Source: Litomosoides sigmodontis
Lineage: Eukaryota; Nematoda; Chromadorea; Rhabditida; Onchocercidae
NCBI GenBank assembly: GCA_963070105.1
Contig: OY718803.1
Span: 11,505,347-11,569,346 of the forward strand
Direction: 5' to 3'
DNA length: 64,000 nucleotides
Shown here: positions 1 to 12,288 of the stretch, one piece after another
Position numbering within the stretch: position 1 is the stretch's first letter
Layout: each line of letters begins with the position of its first letter
Position numbers and translations under genes: made by a program
The notes under the pieces: model-generated
Seen by the model: the letters and a program-made list of their open reading frames with translations, nothing else
Databases searched by the model: none
Told to the model about the DNA's origin: nothing

Positions 1-125
1 AGTTGGACTAACCATCTTTTATTTAATGCTATAATCATAATTTTAAGTTGGCTGCTGTAATGTTGCATACGTATTCATTTTTGAGCCAAGCCTTTCTTCA
101 TCCAACAATAGGCTGTTTTTTTTAG

Positions 126-333
126 GTATCTCGGAGTTCATGACTTAGCGGCGGAATTTTCAATACTCTGCACGGCTACTCTTGGCCCTGGTTTTGCGGT
201 CTATTTTCGACCACATATGAATCGTTTGGGTCGTTGGAAACGTATTGAATACAGCGTATTTGCCGCTGTAATGTTTACATACGGATCGTTGTTTGCCGTT
301 ATTTTTCTCAAGGACATTTTACCGAATACGTAG
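126..333 (+). CDS. C-terminal exon of unidentified membrane protein
   Basis: Final exon only; the rest of the gene lies left of the window. A T-rich acceptor ending in TTTTTTTAG at 125 is followed by an open frame of 69 codons ending in TAG at 331-333. The exon enters with one base completing a codon (phase 2). The peptide starts YLGVHDLAAEFSILC, has a basic stretch (RLGRWKR), then one clear hydrophobic segment near its end (VFAAVMFTYGSLFAVIF) and a short tail KDILPNT. This suggests an integral membrane protein with its last helix close to the C-terminus. I do not recognise the family. Coding potential is supported by the acceptor and by conserved-looking composition, but no homologue can be named. 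Confidence 0.6.
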
Positions 334-2926
334 GATATGTTGCCTTTTTCATAAAATATCCGCAGAGAAGGATATTACTAAAAAATTCTTTTGTTAATTT
401 AGAAATCATTACACTTATGGAGGCTATTTTTCACTACGGAGAAGAAAATAGTGTTAGTATAACTTCAAGTTGCTGGAATAGTGCCATTTATGTTTGTCGT
501 AGGATAAAGAGCCCATATTCTTTACTCAGTTCTCTAAAGGAAAGAAGTTAATTGCGGGTGTTCGCTTCTCTATTCAAGTTTATTAATTTTAGTCCTCACG
601 ATTTATTCTTTAAATTATGTGGTTATCAAGAATAGTTGTATGATCGACTGTGTAAAGGTAGCTATGTAACCAAACGATATATTGAACGTAAGAGCAATGC
701 AATTTTATAGTCGTATAAATCACTTAATTTTAGACTCAAAGTGTGGATGAAATCATTGGTTGGGGTAGGGATGAGTTTGGTCTTGCTATCGCGAGGTTAT
801 AACTACCTTCGCTTCCATGATTCTCGACTCAAGCATCGAAATAGGCGATCCACAATACACAAACAGGAATATTTGCAACTTCTTCACAAGATGAGTCGTA
901 GAAGAGATAAAGCGAGCATCATAAAACCTTCTTTTTTTCTGTCTCAGTCAATCCTCTAAGAAATTTCCTTGTCAGGTGATTTATTTTCATTCTTCGATAA
1001 CAAAGGTAAATTTGAATTTAAAGAGACTTGGTGTAAAATTTAATTCATTTCAGTAACATGAAATAGTTGATGATCTCCTTTGATGAATGATTTTCCTAGG
1101 TTTGAATGGACAAACTTTTACCTATCTATTTATATTTTTTTATGTCAAAACATTTGCACGAATAAAGTGCAGTTGCAGTAGTGCGGGCAAGCTTTCTATA
1201 ATCAGTTAGTGGAGTAGGAATTAGTAATGGTAAGCAAGATGAATGTCTCAGGAAATTTGTATTTTCATGCTTTTTTTAACTTATTTCAGGTAGGTTCAGT
1301 AGATTTTTGTTGTACGAAAAATTCATTTCTCTTGTTTAAATCATTCATGGGACATTATTTGTTTACCGGGATTTGCCGAGATTATGTTGATGTAACGAAT
1401 TATGTTGGTAAAAGCTTTACTGAAATAATTCAAAAGTAAGAGAAGGAAGTTTTGAGGTAATTGATTGAAATATTTTCATTGTAACATCAACTTATAGCTT
1501 ATAATACTATGTCGTATATTCTAGACAGATGTTTTGGTGCATTTCATTTGTTATTATTTAGTCTTATTCGAAGTTACTTTCTCATGAAATCATTTTCATT
1601 CTATTTGGTTCAAGCATATGTCATACGCGTTTCTATTACTACTTTGAATTTTGTGTGTCATGTTCTGTTCATTCATAGGCTATCAATATTCATATGCTTC
1701 GTGAAGGTATTGCTTTTCGGTTGTTATAAGTGAGGTCCCTCCCGTAGTGACCGAATGACACCCCATCCGTGAACTTCTGTTCTCTCACACTTAAAATTTC
1801 AACTGTTTTGATGTCTAATTTGTGTACCCTTCAAAGACGTTGCATGGGGAAAATCGAAAATTTCTTTTTTCTGTATAATATCATCCTAGTTATTCATTCT
1901 TCACTATGAATCACTTCGATTATTTACTTTCAACATTGCTTGGTGTTTGAAGTTTTGAAACGTATAGGGATACCTACCATACCCATACTTTTAGTGTTAT
2001 TAAATCAAGTTTATTTTTTAGAGAAACAACATTTATCGCCCATTCCTTTCTATTCTGAAAATTTTGTCGAATTTTCCCATAAAGTTTCCCCTTGTAATGT
2101 TGTGCCAGAATTTTAATGCTGAAAAATATAAAATTTTTCATACGACTGGTGGTTTCCACCTACTCTAAGATGTTTGCTATTCAGCTTCGGAAAATGAATT
2201 ACAAAGCTTTTGCAATCTAACCAGTGTAACATTACTTATAACGCTAAAAGACATAAAATTCCTGACTTTCATTTCCATTTCTGTCGTTAAGCTTCACTGG
2301 CTACTTTGGATTCCCTTGAGGAAAATAATATCGTTTAATTTAAATAATTTATCTATTCATATAAATTTTGTTAAACTTAGTTTGCTTTAACCTTCAGGTG
2401 AGAAAAGAGCCGTTCAAGATAATCCAAAGTCGAATTTTATTCTAGAACCTGTCACATAAAGCTTGACAGTAGGAGCCATATTTTCCATTTCTCCAATTCA
2501 GAAGAACAAGAGGATATGAAATTAATAAAACTAATGAATCGACATAAACACATGAAGCAAAACAGACACAAAGTTAGGGAAGCCTTTCTGACAGGCAAAA
2601 TTTAATTTTAAGGTAAATAAATAAGCGATACAGTTACGGCATCACTGAAGACTACTTTAATAACGTTTTAGTACACTTCTCTTTATTATTCCCCAAATTT
2701 TAAAATCCACTTCAAATTCAAGAAATTTCTTGATGAAAAATTTCTTAAAAACGGTGAAAAATGGAACTGTCCTTTTTGAGGGTTATGACATGAAATTGCT
2801 TCATTATCAAACAACGACACTTAACTCTCTAAATGAAAAAAAAATGCAAAGCATATACACTTTATATATTGGTATCACAAGATCTTCCAATGGTTCCGAC
2901 CAGCTAATTCAGCAACCAAACTTTTC
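334..2926. other. Intergenic, no gene supported
   Basis: About 2.6 kb between the 3' end of the left-edge gene and the 3' end of the TMEM50 gene. Open frames here are short and AT-driven, without splice-site support or recognisable protein motifs. It presumably holds the 3' UTRs of the two converging genes. Confidence 0.5.
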
Positions 2927-4085
2927 TTATCCCCACAATTCTTCTGTTCGACCGAATTTATAAACAAGTGAAGAAATGAAAATCAAAAAATTATGGAGGA
3001 AGAGTGCAACTCCGGGCCATATTGGATGATCGCCAGTTATCAATACATAATCCGCAAACATAATCCATAAAGCTGCAACCAGCGATGCAAATGAAAGTAC
3101 AAAACCAAGCATTAGCCATAAACGAGATCCTGAAAGTTGCTTTATATTAGCGTCATTTTTAAAAATTGCATGTAAAATGTTCAAGACAGAACGCAACATC
3201 ACTGCGAGTAAATGTGGTATCACCAGTTAAACATGATGATTATATCCAATGTAATTCAGTACAAGTTGTGTATATAGCAAGCAGATTCTGTTATTTCAGA
3301 ATCTTTATATTAGAAAAACACCAAAAATTTGCGAGCAAAATAACTGCATTTTGCTCGCAAATTGCGAACAAAAAATTGCGAGAAAATCTAACCTTTTGTA
3401 CCCAAAATATTTTCGTTCATAGACTCCCCTCGAACTTGGCTATTTGAAACTGCATTTACCCTAAAACGACAAAAATTACAAAATTGTTTATTTTTGAATG
3501 AACGAAAACAAACATAAATTACGAGTGTGAAATGTTGATGTTCGAGAGTTAGAAAAACACAAAGGAACCAAAATCTGAACTACTTATAAAAGCTTTTCTG
3601 AAAATTCAAACTCACATAAACATTGCAACGGTTCCACAAACAGTAACGATGATATAAACATTGTTCCACTGACCGATTGGAGTGTAAATTGCCGCCGTAT
3701 CGATCAACAGCCACCAGCCAAGGAAGAACTATAAAATTTAACACTGTGGTAGGATCCAAGTAAAAGTGGGGTTTATCCGAAATGAAACCGAACAGATGGT
3801 AGAACTAAATAACTCATTTAATATTAAAATCAATGACCGAAGTTAGATTTAGAAAAGTCACAAACAAATACAAGACTACTTTTGAAACCATATTACTCAA
3901 ACAAATCTTTCATAACCTAACTCGAAACACAAGTGGATTCCGTTCATCTCATCCTTACTCTATTTTGATGAAAAAGCAAAATAATGTCTTGCCATAGCAG
4001 ATGAAATACATGATGCAACAGCATTTCGTCTTGAATCCCAGTCGATGTCACAATTATAGTTGAATTGATCCAAGCAACCAGACAT
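2927..4085 (-). CDS. tmem50: TMEM50A/B family membrane protein
   Basis: Complete four-exon gene: 4085-3993, 3728-3616, 3460-3402 and 3129-2927. Together these give 468 nt, or 155 aa, against 157 aa for human TMEM50A. Family landmarks are an N-terminal CDIDWDSRRN block (human CSECIDWGEKRN), a FFLGWWLLIDTAAIY helix, the MVNAVSNSQVRGES segment (human MINAVSNGQVRGDS), SRLWLMLGFVLSF, and the C-terminal KFGRTEELWG. Four hydrophobic segments fit a four-pass ER/Golgi-type membrane protein; the molecular role is not settled for the family. Intron 1 appears to use a GC donor (ATG|gcaag), which restores an exact match across the junction. Intron 3 contains a perfect 16-bp inverted repeat. The ATG lies 2 nt after a CAG, a likely trans-splice acceptor. 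Identity is confident; the GC donor is inferred from alignment and phase. Confidence 0.9.
3326..3363. repeat. Perfect 16-bp inverted repeat in a TMEM50 intron
   Basis: Arms 3326-3341 and 3348-3363 are exact reverse complements, separated by a 6-nt loop (aactgc). The arm core is TTTGCGAGCAAAAT. A third, partial copy of the motif (TTGCGAACAAAAAATTGCGAG) follows at about 3362-3382. The element lies in intron 3 of the TMEM50 gene. Confidence 0.8.
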
Positions 4086-4087
4086 TT

Positions 4088-4089
4088 CT
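4088..4089 (-). other. Likely spliced-leader acceptor of TMEM50
   Basis: On the minus strand the start codon is preceded by CCACAG|AA, leaving a 2-nt leader after the AG. Such very short leaders after an acceptor are typical of trans-spliced nematode mRNAs. Inferred from position only. Confidence 0.4.
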
Positions 4090-4090
4090 G

Positions 4091-6063
4091 TGGATGTCAA
4101 TTAATTTATATACGTATATATTCCCAGCTAAAAATCTTGACCCATTTCCTTTTTCGCAGGGGCACGACAGAAACATTATGAGCATTATCATCTATGCCGA
4201 TACATTATTATAGAGCTTATCTACAAATTATTCATACTACCAGTCCACTACTCAAACATGCTAAACGTTCACTGTTTCTGATCTGGATCTGTCAGCGTTT
4301 TATTGAACAATGCAAGCAGGCTAGGAAGTTGTTGCGATTGTTATTTATTTTCAATTCATTTTTTTCCGTGAAGAAAATCTTCCAAACATTCAACTCCCTT
4401 AAATATAACGACTACAACATTTTCGATTAAACGAATAAGAGAAATGTCATTGGAAAATTGTTTATAACACTCAATAAATCTCGATAAAAACAGTCCTCAA
4501 CCCATCAGAATACGATTATGAAAATGAAACGATTCAGTACAATAGATTGATAAATGAAAAATTTGTGGAGCGACAAAAAAATTGTGAAATTCCACGAGGA
4601 GTAGAATAACGTTGATATTTGAAAAAGAAGTACTACCATTTCTGTAGATTCTCTAGACTAAGTGTTGTAAAATTCATTTAAAAAAAGGAAATTACGAAAA
4701 AGCAAATTACAACATCAGAGAATTATAAAGCATAAATTAAACACTGCATTTCATGTTTGACACAGTTATGATTCTACACGCAAAACACCAAAGTTTGTAA
4801 GGAACAATCCACCAAATTATCATTTACAGATAATTTGTGATTTCAGTTTCCTCCGCGACTTCCTAATTTGCCAAACATACCTAAAATACTTGAGATTTAC
4901 TTTACTACAATTGAAACAAATAAACGTTGCACCGAAAAATCTTCCATTTGTTCAGATTCCATATTTCAGACACCCACCATGCCCTCCGAAAGTCCCAGAT
5001 TTTTGTGTGAAAATTTCTTATCCCACATGTAAAAAGTTAGCGTACAACTGCAAATATTATCATTCCAAAACAAAGCGACCGACGGAAGTAAGACAAGCGA
5101 TCACCATTCTTCCATGACGATTGGAACATGCAACTGCGCGTACATCACGTTCTTTCCGGCTCACATATCACTTCAATTCGGGACATTCACATGGCAAAAA
5201 CCCTGCAATACTAAAGCAGTTAAAAGTTAGTGCTAATCTTCTTTCAAATGTTTAAATTCTGATCCTCAATGAACGAACTTTATTTCAACACCGCCTAAAG
5301 CGTTTAGCAAATTTTTTTTGAGTGGATGAGATTTTTTTTAATATTTCACTCATTTAAGCCGACGTCAGAGACTCCATCGAAAATTTTTAAATTTCTCAGT
5401 ACATCAAACCCGTTTATTACAATCAATAATGGCTATTACAAAATACTATGATAGTAAAACAAAGTAGAACAAATTCGGCTATCAGCATTTCAAATTACTT
5501 TTTTGACGAGCACAGACACTTCCCTGTTGAAATTTCTGCGGTATTTTTGAAAACAAAGCAAAAGATCAAACATATTAAAAATTGCAAGTTGGAAATCTAA
5601 GCATAAAGTGGCCACTTCGTTAGAAAAGAAAACAATATTTGAAGAAAAGTAATCATAAAAGAACAAAAACACTCAAGAAAGAAGATAAGAGGATATAATA
5701 AGGAAGTAGACAGTTTCATGTGGAAACATTGTAAAATAAAAGTTGTTAAAATTCACCCAAATGAACTTTACAGAAACAAAAATTGGATGCAATTTTGAAC
5801 CTCACATTGAATTAAACAAAACTGCATCTTTTGAGACGTCTCCTTGTTTTTCCTCCTTTTCCATTACCAACAATTTAAAATCAAACATGTAATCACTAAT
5901 CAAAGGTAGGCAGAATAAAAGTTATGAAAACAAAGATCAACCCAGCAAAAGTCTTAGTTGACTCTCTTCATTAACCTTTACAGTGTTACTAAAAAAAATA
6001 TTTTTCGAAAAAATTTATGAAGACTGGTCGTATTTACCGTATGCACTGCGAGTAGGTAAAAAA
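4091..6063. other. Intergenic, no gene supported
   Basis: About 2 kb between the 3' end of the ABCB7-type gene and the start of TMEM50, both on the minus strand. The longest frames (for example 4890-5117 +) have no motifs and no splice support. The distance is long for a nematode operon but does not exclude one. Confidence 0.4.
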
Positions 6064-9000
6064 TCAACGTTTGCAACCGCCACCTGACCTACAGCAGCCA
6101 TTGTCACGATGATTATCATATGATCCTAGATGTAAATGTTCCAGCTCATCAGAGGTCGACGGTTTCGGCCGTACTACCTCAGAATATTTATGTTGTGATT
6201 TCCAGAGATCGGAATAACGGCTATTAGTTTTTGCAATTAACTTGAAATGAGATCCACTCTCAATCACCTAAAAATAAGTTACTTACTTTCATCCGGATTA
6301 CAATTTCACACTGCATTTTAGACCAAAATGGACAAATTGAATTTTTTGCCGCTATTTCTATCTTAAGTACCCATTTCTTGGTCAACACCACTTTGTAACA
6401 AAATGTGATAATAAGCACAACCTTGCAAGCGCATAGTTTAAAAAGTACATATAGAATACAACAGTAGTTTTCAAAAACTAGTAAGTCCAGAAAACTAGCT
6501 TTGCAGTCATAAAATGCGTTTAAATTTGAAAGGTACATGAAATAAAAACCATTACTTTCCCATTTTCCAGCACATAGATTATATCAGCATCGATAATCGT
6601 AGCTAAACGGTGTGCAATGAACAGTGACGTACGCTTCTGCACGGCATTTCGCATAGAATTCATAATATTTTCTTCGGTTAAAGCATCCAATGATGAAGTC
6701 GCTTCGTCATAAACTGTAACTTTTGCTATATGAATGACAAAGGGTTGAACTTGAGTCGATGAAAGATTATACCCATGAAGTACGGATAATCAACAAAGGA
6801 TTGAAAAACCAATTAATTCTTTCCCTTCTTCCCCTTCCCATTCATCCCTCCCCTTGAAAAGGCTGCTTTGCGAGACTAGGCAGATTAGTATTCATAGCTG
6901 AAAAGCAAATAAAAAATAGCACGTCATTAAAACTGAATGCAATTTGAAATTTGGAGAAAAACATGCTAAGTATTATAGAAATTAAAACTTTTAGTTATTT
7001 ACGATCTAATTTTGCACATCAAAACAAATAGACCATTGAGAACTTTGTTATCATCATTGTACTTGATAATATCAAACTTGACAAACCCATATCGACAGAT
7101 TGTAAATATGCGATTACATAATCTCAAACAAAACTCTGAAATTTCCAAACATTAAACTTAAATTATTACCTATAATAGGAGAATTTTTAAGTAATGCTCG
7201 AGCAATCGCAACCCGTTGCTTTTCTCCTCCACTTAACTTCAAACCTCTTTCACCAACAACTGTATCGTAACCGTTTTTGAACCGTATCACCGAATCATGA
7301 AGATTTGCTAATCTTGACACGTGAAAAATCTAAATATGTGTGAAAGATAAAACATCCAAACTAATAAGTACCGTTTCAACGACAGATAAAAAAGGTAATT
7401 TACCTCATCTTCAGTTGCAGTCGGATTTCCATACTGTATGTTATAGTATATTGTATCATGAAAAAGGATTGAATCCTGAAATCTCTAAAATTACTTAGTC
7501 CCCCAAAAATCATATGTAGCTTGCTTTCTTCTATGAGCATAAATAAATTCATCGGATTCGAAAAGTATAAAACGACCTGGGGTACAACAGAAATCATTTT
7601 TCTTAAACTTTCAAGTTGTACATCACGAATTTTTTGACCGTTGACACAAATTTCGCCTTCTTCTGGATCAAATAAGCGATATAAAAGTCGAACAATCGTT
7701 GACTTACCGCTTCCACTGCCACCTACTATAGCTACCTGTACAAAAATCAACAATGAAAAACGACAGTGCACAATATATTACTCGAAATTCAAATATATAT
7801 ATGTATATATAATCCACTATTATATTTAAATTTGTATAAAAAACCTAATTGGATAAATAAATCACACCTTTTTACCGGAAGGAATGTCCAAATTTAAGCC
7901 TTTTAATATATGCTGTCCGGGAAGATAGCCAAATGTAACATTTCTAAACGATATGGACGAGTTTCCCACATCAATTTTCAAACTTGGAGCGTTCGGTTTC
8001 TCCTTAAATGTATGTTCTGTTAATTTAAAATTTAAACAATACTGTGATGTCCGAAACCGAAACGCTAAGACATCGTAAGTGGATTTAAACAAGGACTGTG
8101 GAACAACATAAAAACCTAGTACGTTTGTTTAATCTTCCACGAAACGAATAAACGTACAGTTATACTGCTCTTCAAGTACAATAATGAAAACATTAGCTGC
8201 ATATCCACCAAACCCTGTTTTATTTCGCGATATACTGAACCAAGAAAATTTAATGGCACTGATAATTGGAACAATAATGTATTAACGAGGACAAGATCGC
8301 CGACATCCATTGTGCCTGAAATTTCCCTACTTCCTTAAGATTTTTTAAGGTAGAGATGAAATCATTTAAAACTACTATAAATGTATCAGCGAGGTTACTT
8401 TCTAATGTAATGTATGCAATATTTTGAATTTATACTGTCGGCTTCGCATTTTGAGCGACATATATATGTTCTACACGACATATCATTATTAAATGGAATA
8501 AACCACTTATATGACAAGCATTATGGTTTGCAATAATGACATAAAAACACTTACATTAGAATTTTTAAATCCAAATTTTCAAAATAGTAGTAGTACCTCT
8601 TTGAATTTCCGCCGCTGCTAAACACATGACAATCACAAGACCACCGCTAAATATTGCATTTTGTGCAAAATTCAAAAATGCCAACGATGTACTCGCCTTC
8701 AACGCAGCTATTTCATATTTCTTCAGAAAAAAATCATACCGCTCCGATTCAAAACCTTCATTATTGAAATACTGAAATGATGGACTTATTGGCTCCATTA
8801 ACCTTTAGGTAGAGCATTGTTTATTATTTATTGCAAAAGTTGCTGTAATATTCAATCACCTTCACAGTTTCATAATTGATTAATGAGTCGACGGCACGAT
8901 TACTTGCATCATTATCAGCTTGGTTCATTTGATGCCGGAATTTGGTCCTCCACTTGGTGATTCCTAGCGTAGCAATAGTGTAAGTTGAAAGACAACCTAA

Positions 9001-10454
9001 GGTTGTGAATGTAAATGACGGGCCACAGTTGACGTACTGGAAAGAAAGCTGTAAAGGTCGAAAGCATAACAATTGAGAAGGTAGACATAGTTTGAACTTC
9101 CTTAAAGAAAATGCCTCACCAATAATCCTGAGACCATGCCAACTTCAATCACCGTAGGTACCACATTAAAGACCAATGCATTTTGTACGAATGCCATACC
9201 TCGAGTACCTCGATCTATTGCTTTCGACATACCGCCTGTTTGACGATTTAGATGAAATGATAAATCCAAAGAATGTAGATGAAGGAAAATTTTTCGCGCA
9301 ATGCTACGAACACTATATTGTGCAACGCGTGCAAATACTGCATTCCGAAGCTCATTAAATAATGCTGAACCACTACGTGCGGCTCCATCTATAATGTGCA
9401 CAGACTATAGTGAACTAATAATTATACAAAAAAACTGGCCAAATACATTTACAAATATGATTTACAGATTCTAAAACTTATACATTATTGAATCCAAATA
9501 TTTTGTCTTTAGTCTTTAAAATCTACATGGAATTTCATTATTGACAGCACAATCCTATAAAACACACAAGTTATAATAATTGAGAACGCCGCAATTCCAA
9601 ACATGCTGCTATATCCATTGGCTGACAGCTGAAGATCAGTTGGTACCAGTTCATTGTAATAGTTAATTATATTCTTCAGCAGGAAAGGCACATAAACATT
9701 CAGCACCTGCAGCAGTGAATGAATATTATTTGTTGGACTACTGATGAACGACACGTAAAAAATTTTAGATTCCGAAACTCATCTCTCCTATAGAATGCGA
9801 AAGATAAAAAGCGAGTAATTCTGCTTACTTTCGCCACAATGAGAAGCACCATGGAATAGATATAAAGTCGTCTAATTTTCCAATTTCCCTTTGGCCAAAC
9901 AGACTGTACCAATGTCTTCACCAATTCTCCTGTCGATATTTGCTTGCCAAGTGAAAACTGCACAAATTGGTAAATACTTTCGGTAAATCGACAAATAATT
10001 TCGATAAATCGGCAGGAGAATTAATATATTCCGACCCTAGCATCACAGCAGACTTTTACATGTCTAACATAACGACAGCTAAATCTGTAGATTAGCAACA
10101 ATCGTGCATTACATAAATGGATAATTTTGCAATCAATTAAATTAGAATTTTACACCCAACTCAAACTTTTATCAGAGGCAGGAAAATTTTTCCACTTAAC
10201 TCCTTTCTCTTACTTTGCGTCACTTTAAATGGTAGCTGCAGGGACTCACCGCTATCGGGGCCAGGACATTTGTATCTGGATGGAAGCAGTTGCGAATCTG
10301 TCCCCTTACGCGCTTCCATAAGGCACTCCTTGCCGTTTTTGGATTTCTCTTTGATGCAAATAAAAAATTGCGCTGTAAATTTCAAAAGTCTTGCAAGATT
10401 AAGCAGAAACATTTGATGATGCTTAATATCTAGATGTGCAGAGAGAACGGTCAT
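6064..10454 (-). CDS. abtm-1: ABCB7/ATM1-type mitochondrial ABC half-transporter
   Basis: Thirteen exons: 10454-10167, 9957-9829, 9706-9566, 9404-9120, 9036-8860, 8771-8597, 8315-~8154, 8016-7868, 7735-7577, 7475-7404, 7329-7170, 6713-6556, 6267-6064. Phases agree throughout and give about 752 aa, the length of human ABCB7. The family exports a glutathione- or sulfur-containing product from the mitochondrial matrix for cytosolic Fe-S assembly. The N-terminus is hydrophobic and basic, as in a mitochondrial presequence. The membrane domain carries [32 protein letters not shown] and [15 protein letters not shown]. The ATPase domain has Walker [11 protein letters not shown]-loop VVPQ, signature [14 protein letters not shown], Walker B with DEATSSLD, and H-loop FIAHRLAT. 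A Cys-rich tail (GCCRSGGGC) matches the GCGNCSC end of human ABCB7. The exon 7/8 junction (about 8154-8016) and the exact start among two nearby Mets are uncertain. Confidence 0.95.
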
Positions 10455-12288
10455 TTGATTCCCTCGTAATGCTAATCAGCCATTTTTTAGATGGAATAAT
10501 ACATGCAAAACTGACGCAAACAATTTTGGCCTGTCGATTCGACAGCTGAAGTTGCTTTTGAAGCACCGAACGCAAGAAGCAATTCATAATGGTACAAGAC
10601 ACTTCGCATTACCGAAACCCGTGCATTCGCTCACCGACCTGCAAGGTGGCCTACGTGAAAAAGAGCGCCCGCGGCAACCAGCAAATTCTCTTCCTAAAGC
10701 GGAGTCCACAGTATGTCCCGCCTACCTGTAGCGAAATGATGCGTAGGCACAACGCACCAGCAAACTCCCACTCGTCTCGACGTCTAGCTTTCATGCGGCT
10801 TCTCCATTTCTCCATTCTTCCTCTTCTTATCGATTACTGCACCTGCCATTTTTCTTTTCTCCCACTTTTCTTCCACTTCCCCCTGCTCTTCTTTCACTTC
10901 CGCTCCCTCTTGCTCCTTGTGCCATAGTCCATCCCTCCTCCGCTCTTTGCTCCTCTACTGCACACTCCTCCCTAACTCTCATGACAGAGACGAGGAATTT
11001 TCACTGGTTGTTTCACTCTTTCCTCCTCTGCTTCTACGCGTTTGATTCGTGGCAATTTTCATAAATGACGCGATGTGAAATTAGGTTGACTTGGTACCAT
11101 GACGAAAAGGTGAAGGGACGTTACGTGTCTTATGTGTAATGTCATAAATGTAAGCATTGCAGGACCTTATACGTGTCAACACAGGAAGGATACTGCTTCA
11201 AACCAAACATTAAGTAGCTTGGAAGTTTCAGAATTAAGTTGGCTTGTTATAAAGCTACGTAATCGTTTACGTTAGTAACTTCAGGAATTTTTCCACGACT
11301 CAGTCATATTTATTGGAAGGTTTCAAGTAAGACGTGCACATAAGTTGATTGCAAGATTCACGTAGGGTGTGTGGCAATGTGCAAAGTGTAGCAATGCTTC
11401 GATACAAAACTTCGTTCCTATTCGATGCCTTTAATTATAGTCAAATGGTGGGCAAAACTTTCACCAGTCGGGTTGGTCAAGTATATTCATAATCTTTAGC
11501 TGTTGAAATATTATTACTAGAAGCTGAATAATGGTCATCGCTGGCTTATCTGTTGTCATTCGTAAGGTTGCAGTAGTTTCGAATACCATCTCTATGAAGA
11601 AGTTTGAAGTGTCTTGTATATAAAAAGAGAAAAATACGAGGTGCTGAAAAATTATAGCGGTTTAAAGGGTAGATACTATTAAATTATCATGTTGAAATAT
11701 TATTCGTACAGGTAGACAAATTTGTTTGCCATTTCAGCATCAGTACATTTTAGTAATAGTATGGAAGACAGGTGAAGTTATCGCCGACTTACGAAGTTTT
11801 ACTTTTTTTACATTTGTTGACCTTGCGCATGCATGTGAATTTATTACCTTAATGGAAAATTAATTAAAAACCTATCAGTAGTCATATTATCTCACCGAAG
11901 GTGGCAAGTTCGATCATTAGCAACAGCAGAAGGTATAGTAAGAGGGGCGTTCCGTACAAAGCTATTAAAAAAGGAGTGAGGGGATGATTCGGAATTCGAA
12001 CTTGAAATTGGTTAATCTGAAGTAAACAAGTTAAGGCCTTTTGACTGTTTTGGAATTAACATGTCATGCTGGGTAGTGAGATTGCGGTACATACCTTGCA
12101 CAGTGGTTTCCTCCTTCTTTTCTCGGATTATCGGGATGTGGGGATTTTCATAAGGAACGAATTTTTGTTACAGACATTCCCTCTTTGCAATTGGATTTCC
12201 CTCCGTACCTGAGAGGGGTGCAGAAGTACCTTAGTTGAATCTAGAACTTGAAAGCACTGTTTTTGCCACATTACGCCACATTGTAAGA
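10455..12288. other. Divergent intergenic region
   Basis: About 1.8 kb separates the start of the minus-strand ABCB7-type gene from the plus-strand zinc-cluster gene, so both promoters should lie here. The block 10790-11040 is unusually C+T-rich (pyrimidine tracts with CTTCCTC repeats). A 112-codon plus frame at 10589-10927 ends inside that pyrimidine tract and looks like chance. No RNA gene was recognised. Confidence 0.4.

Noticed and set aside
10589..10927. 112-codon plus-strand frame
   Set aside because: Runs into a pyrimidine-rich tract giving repeated Phe/Leu/His; no splice context or motif.
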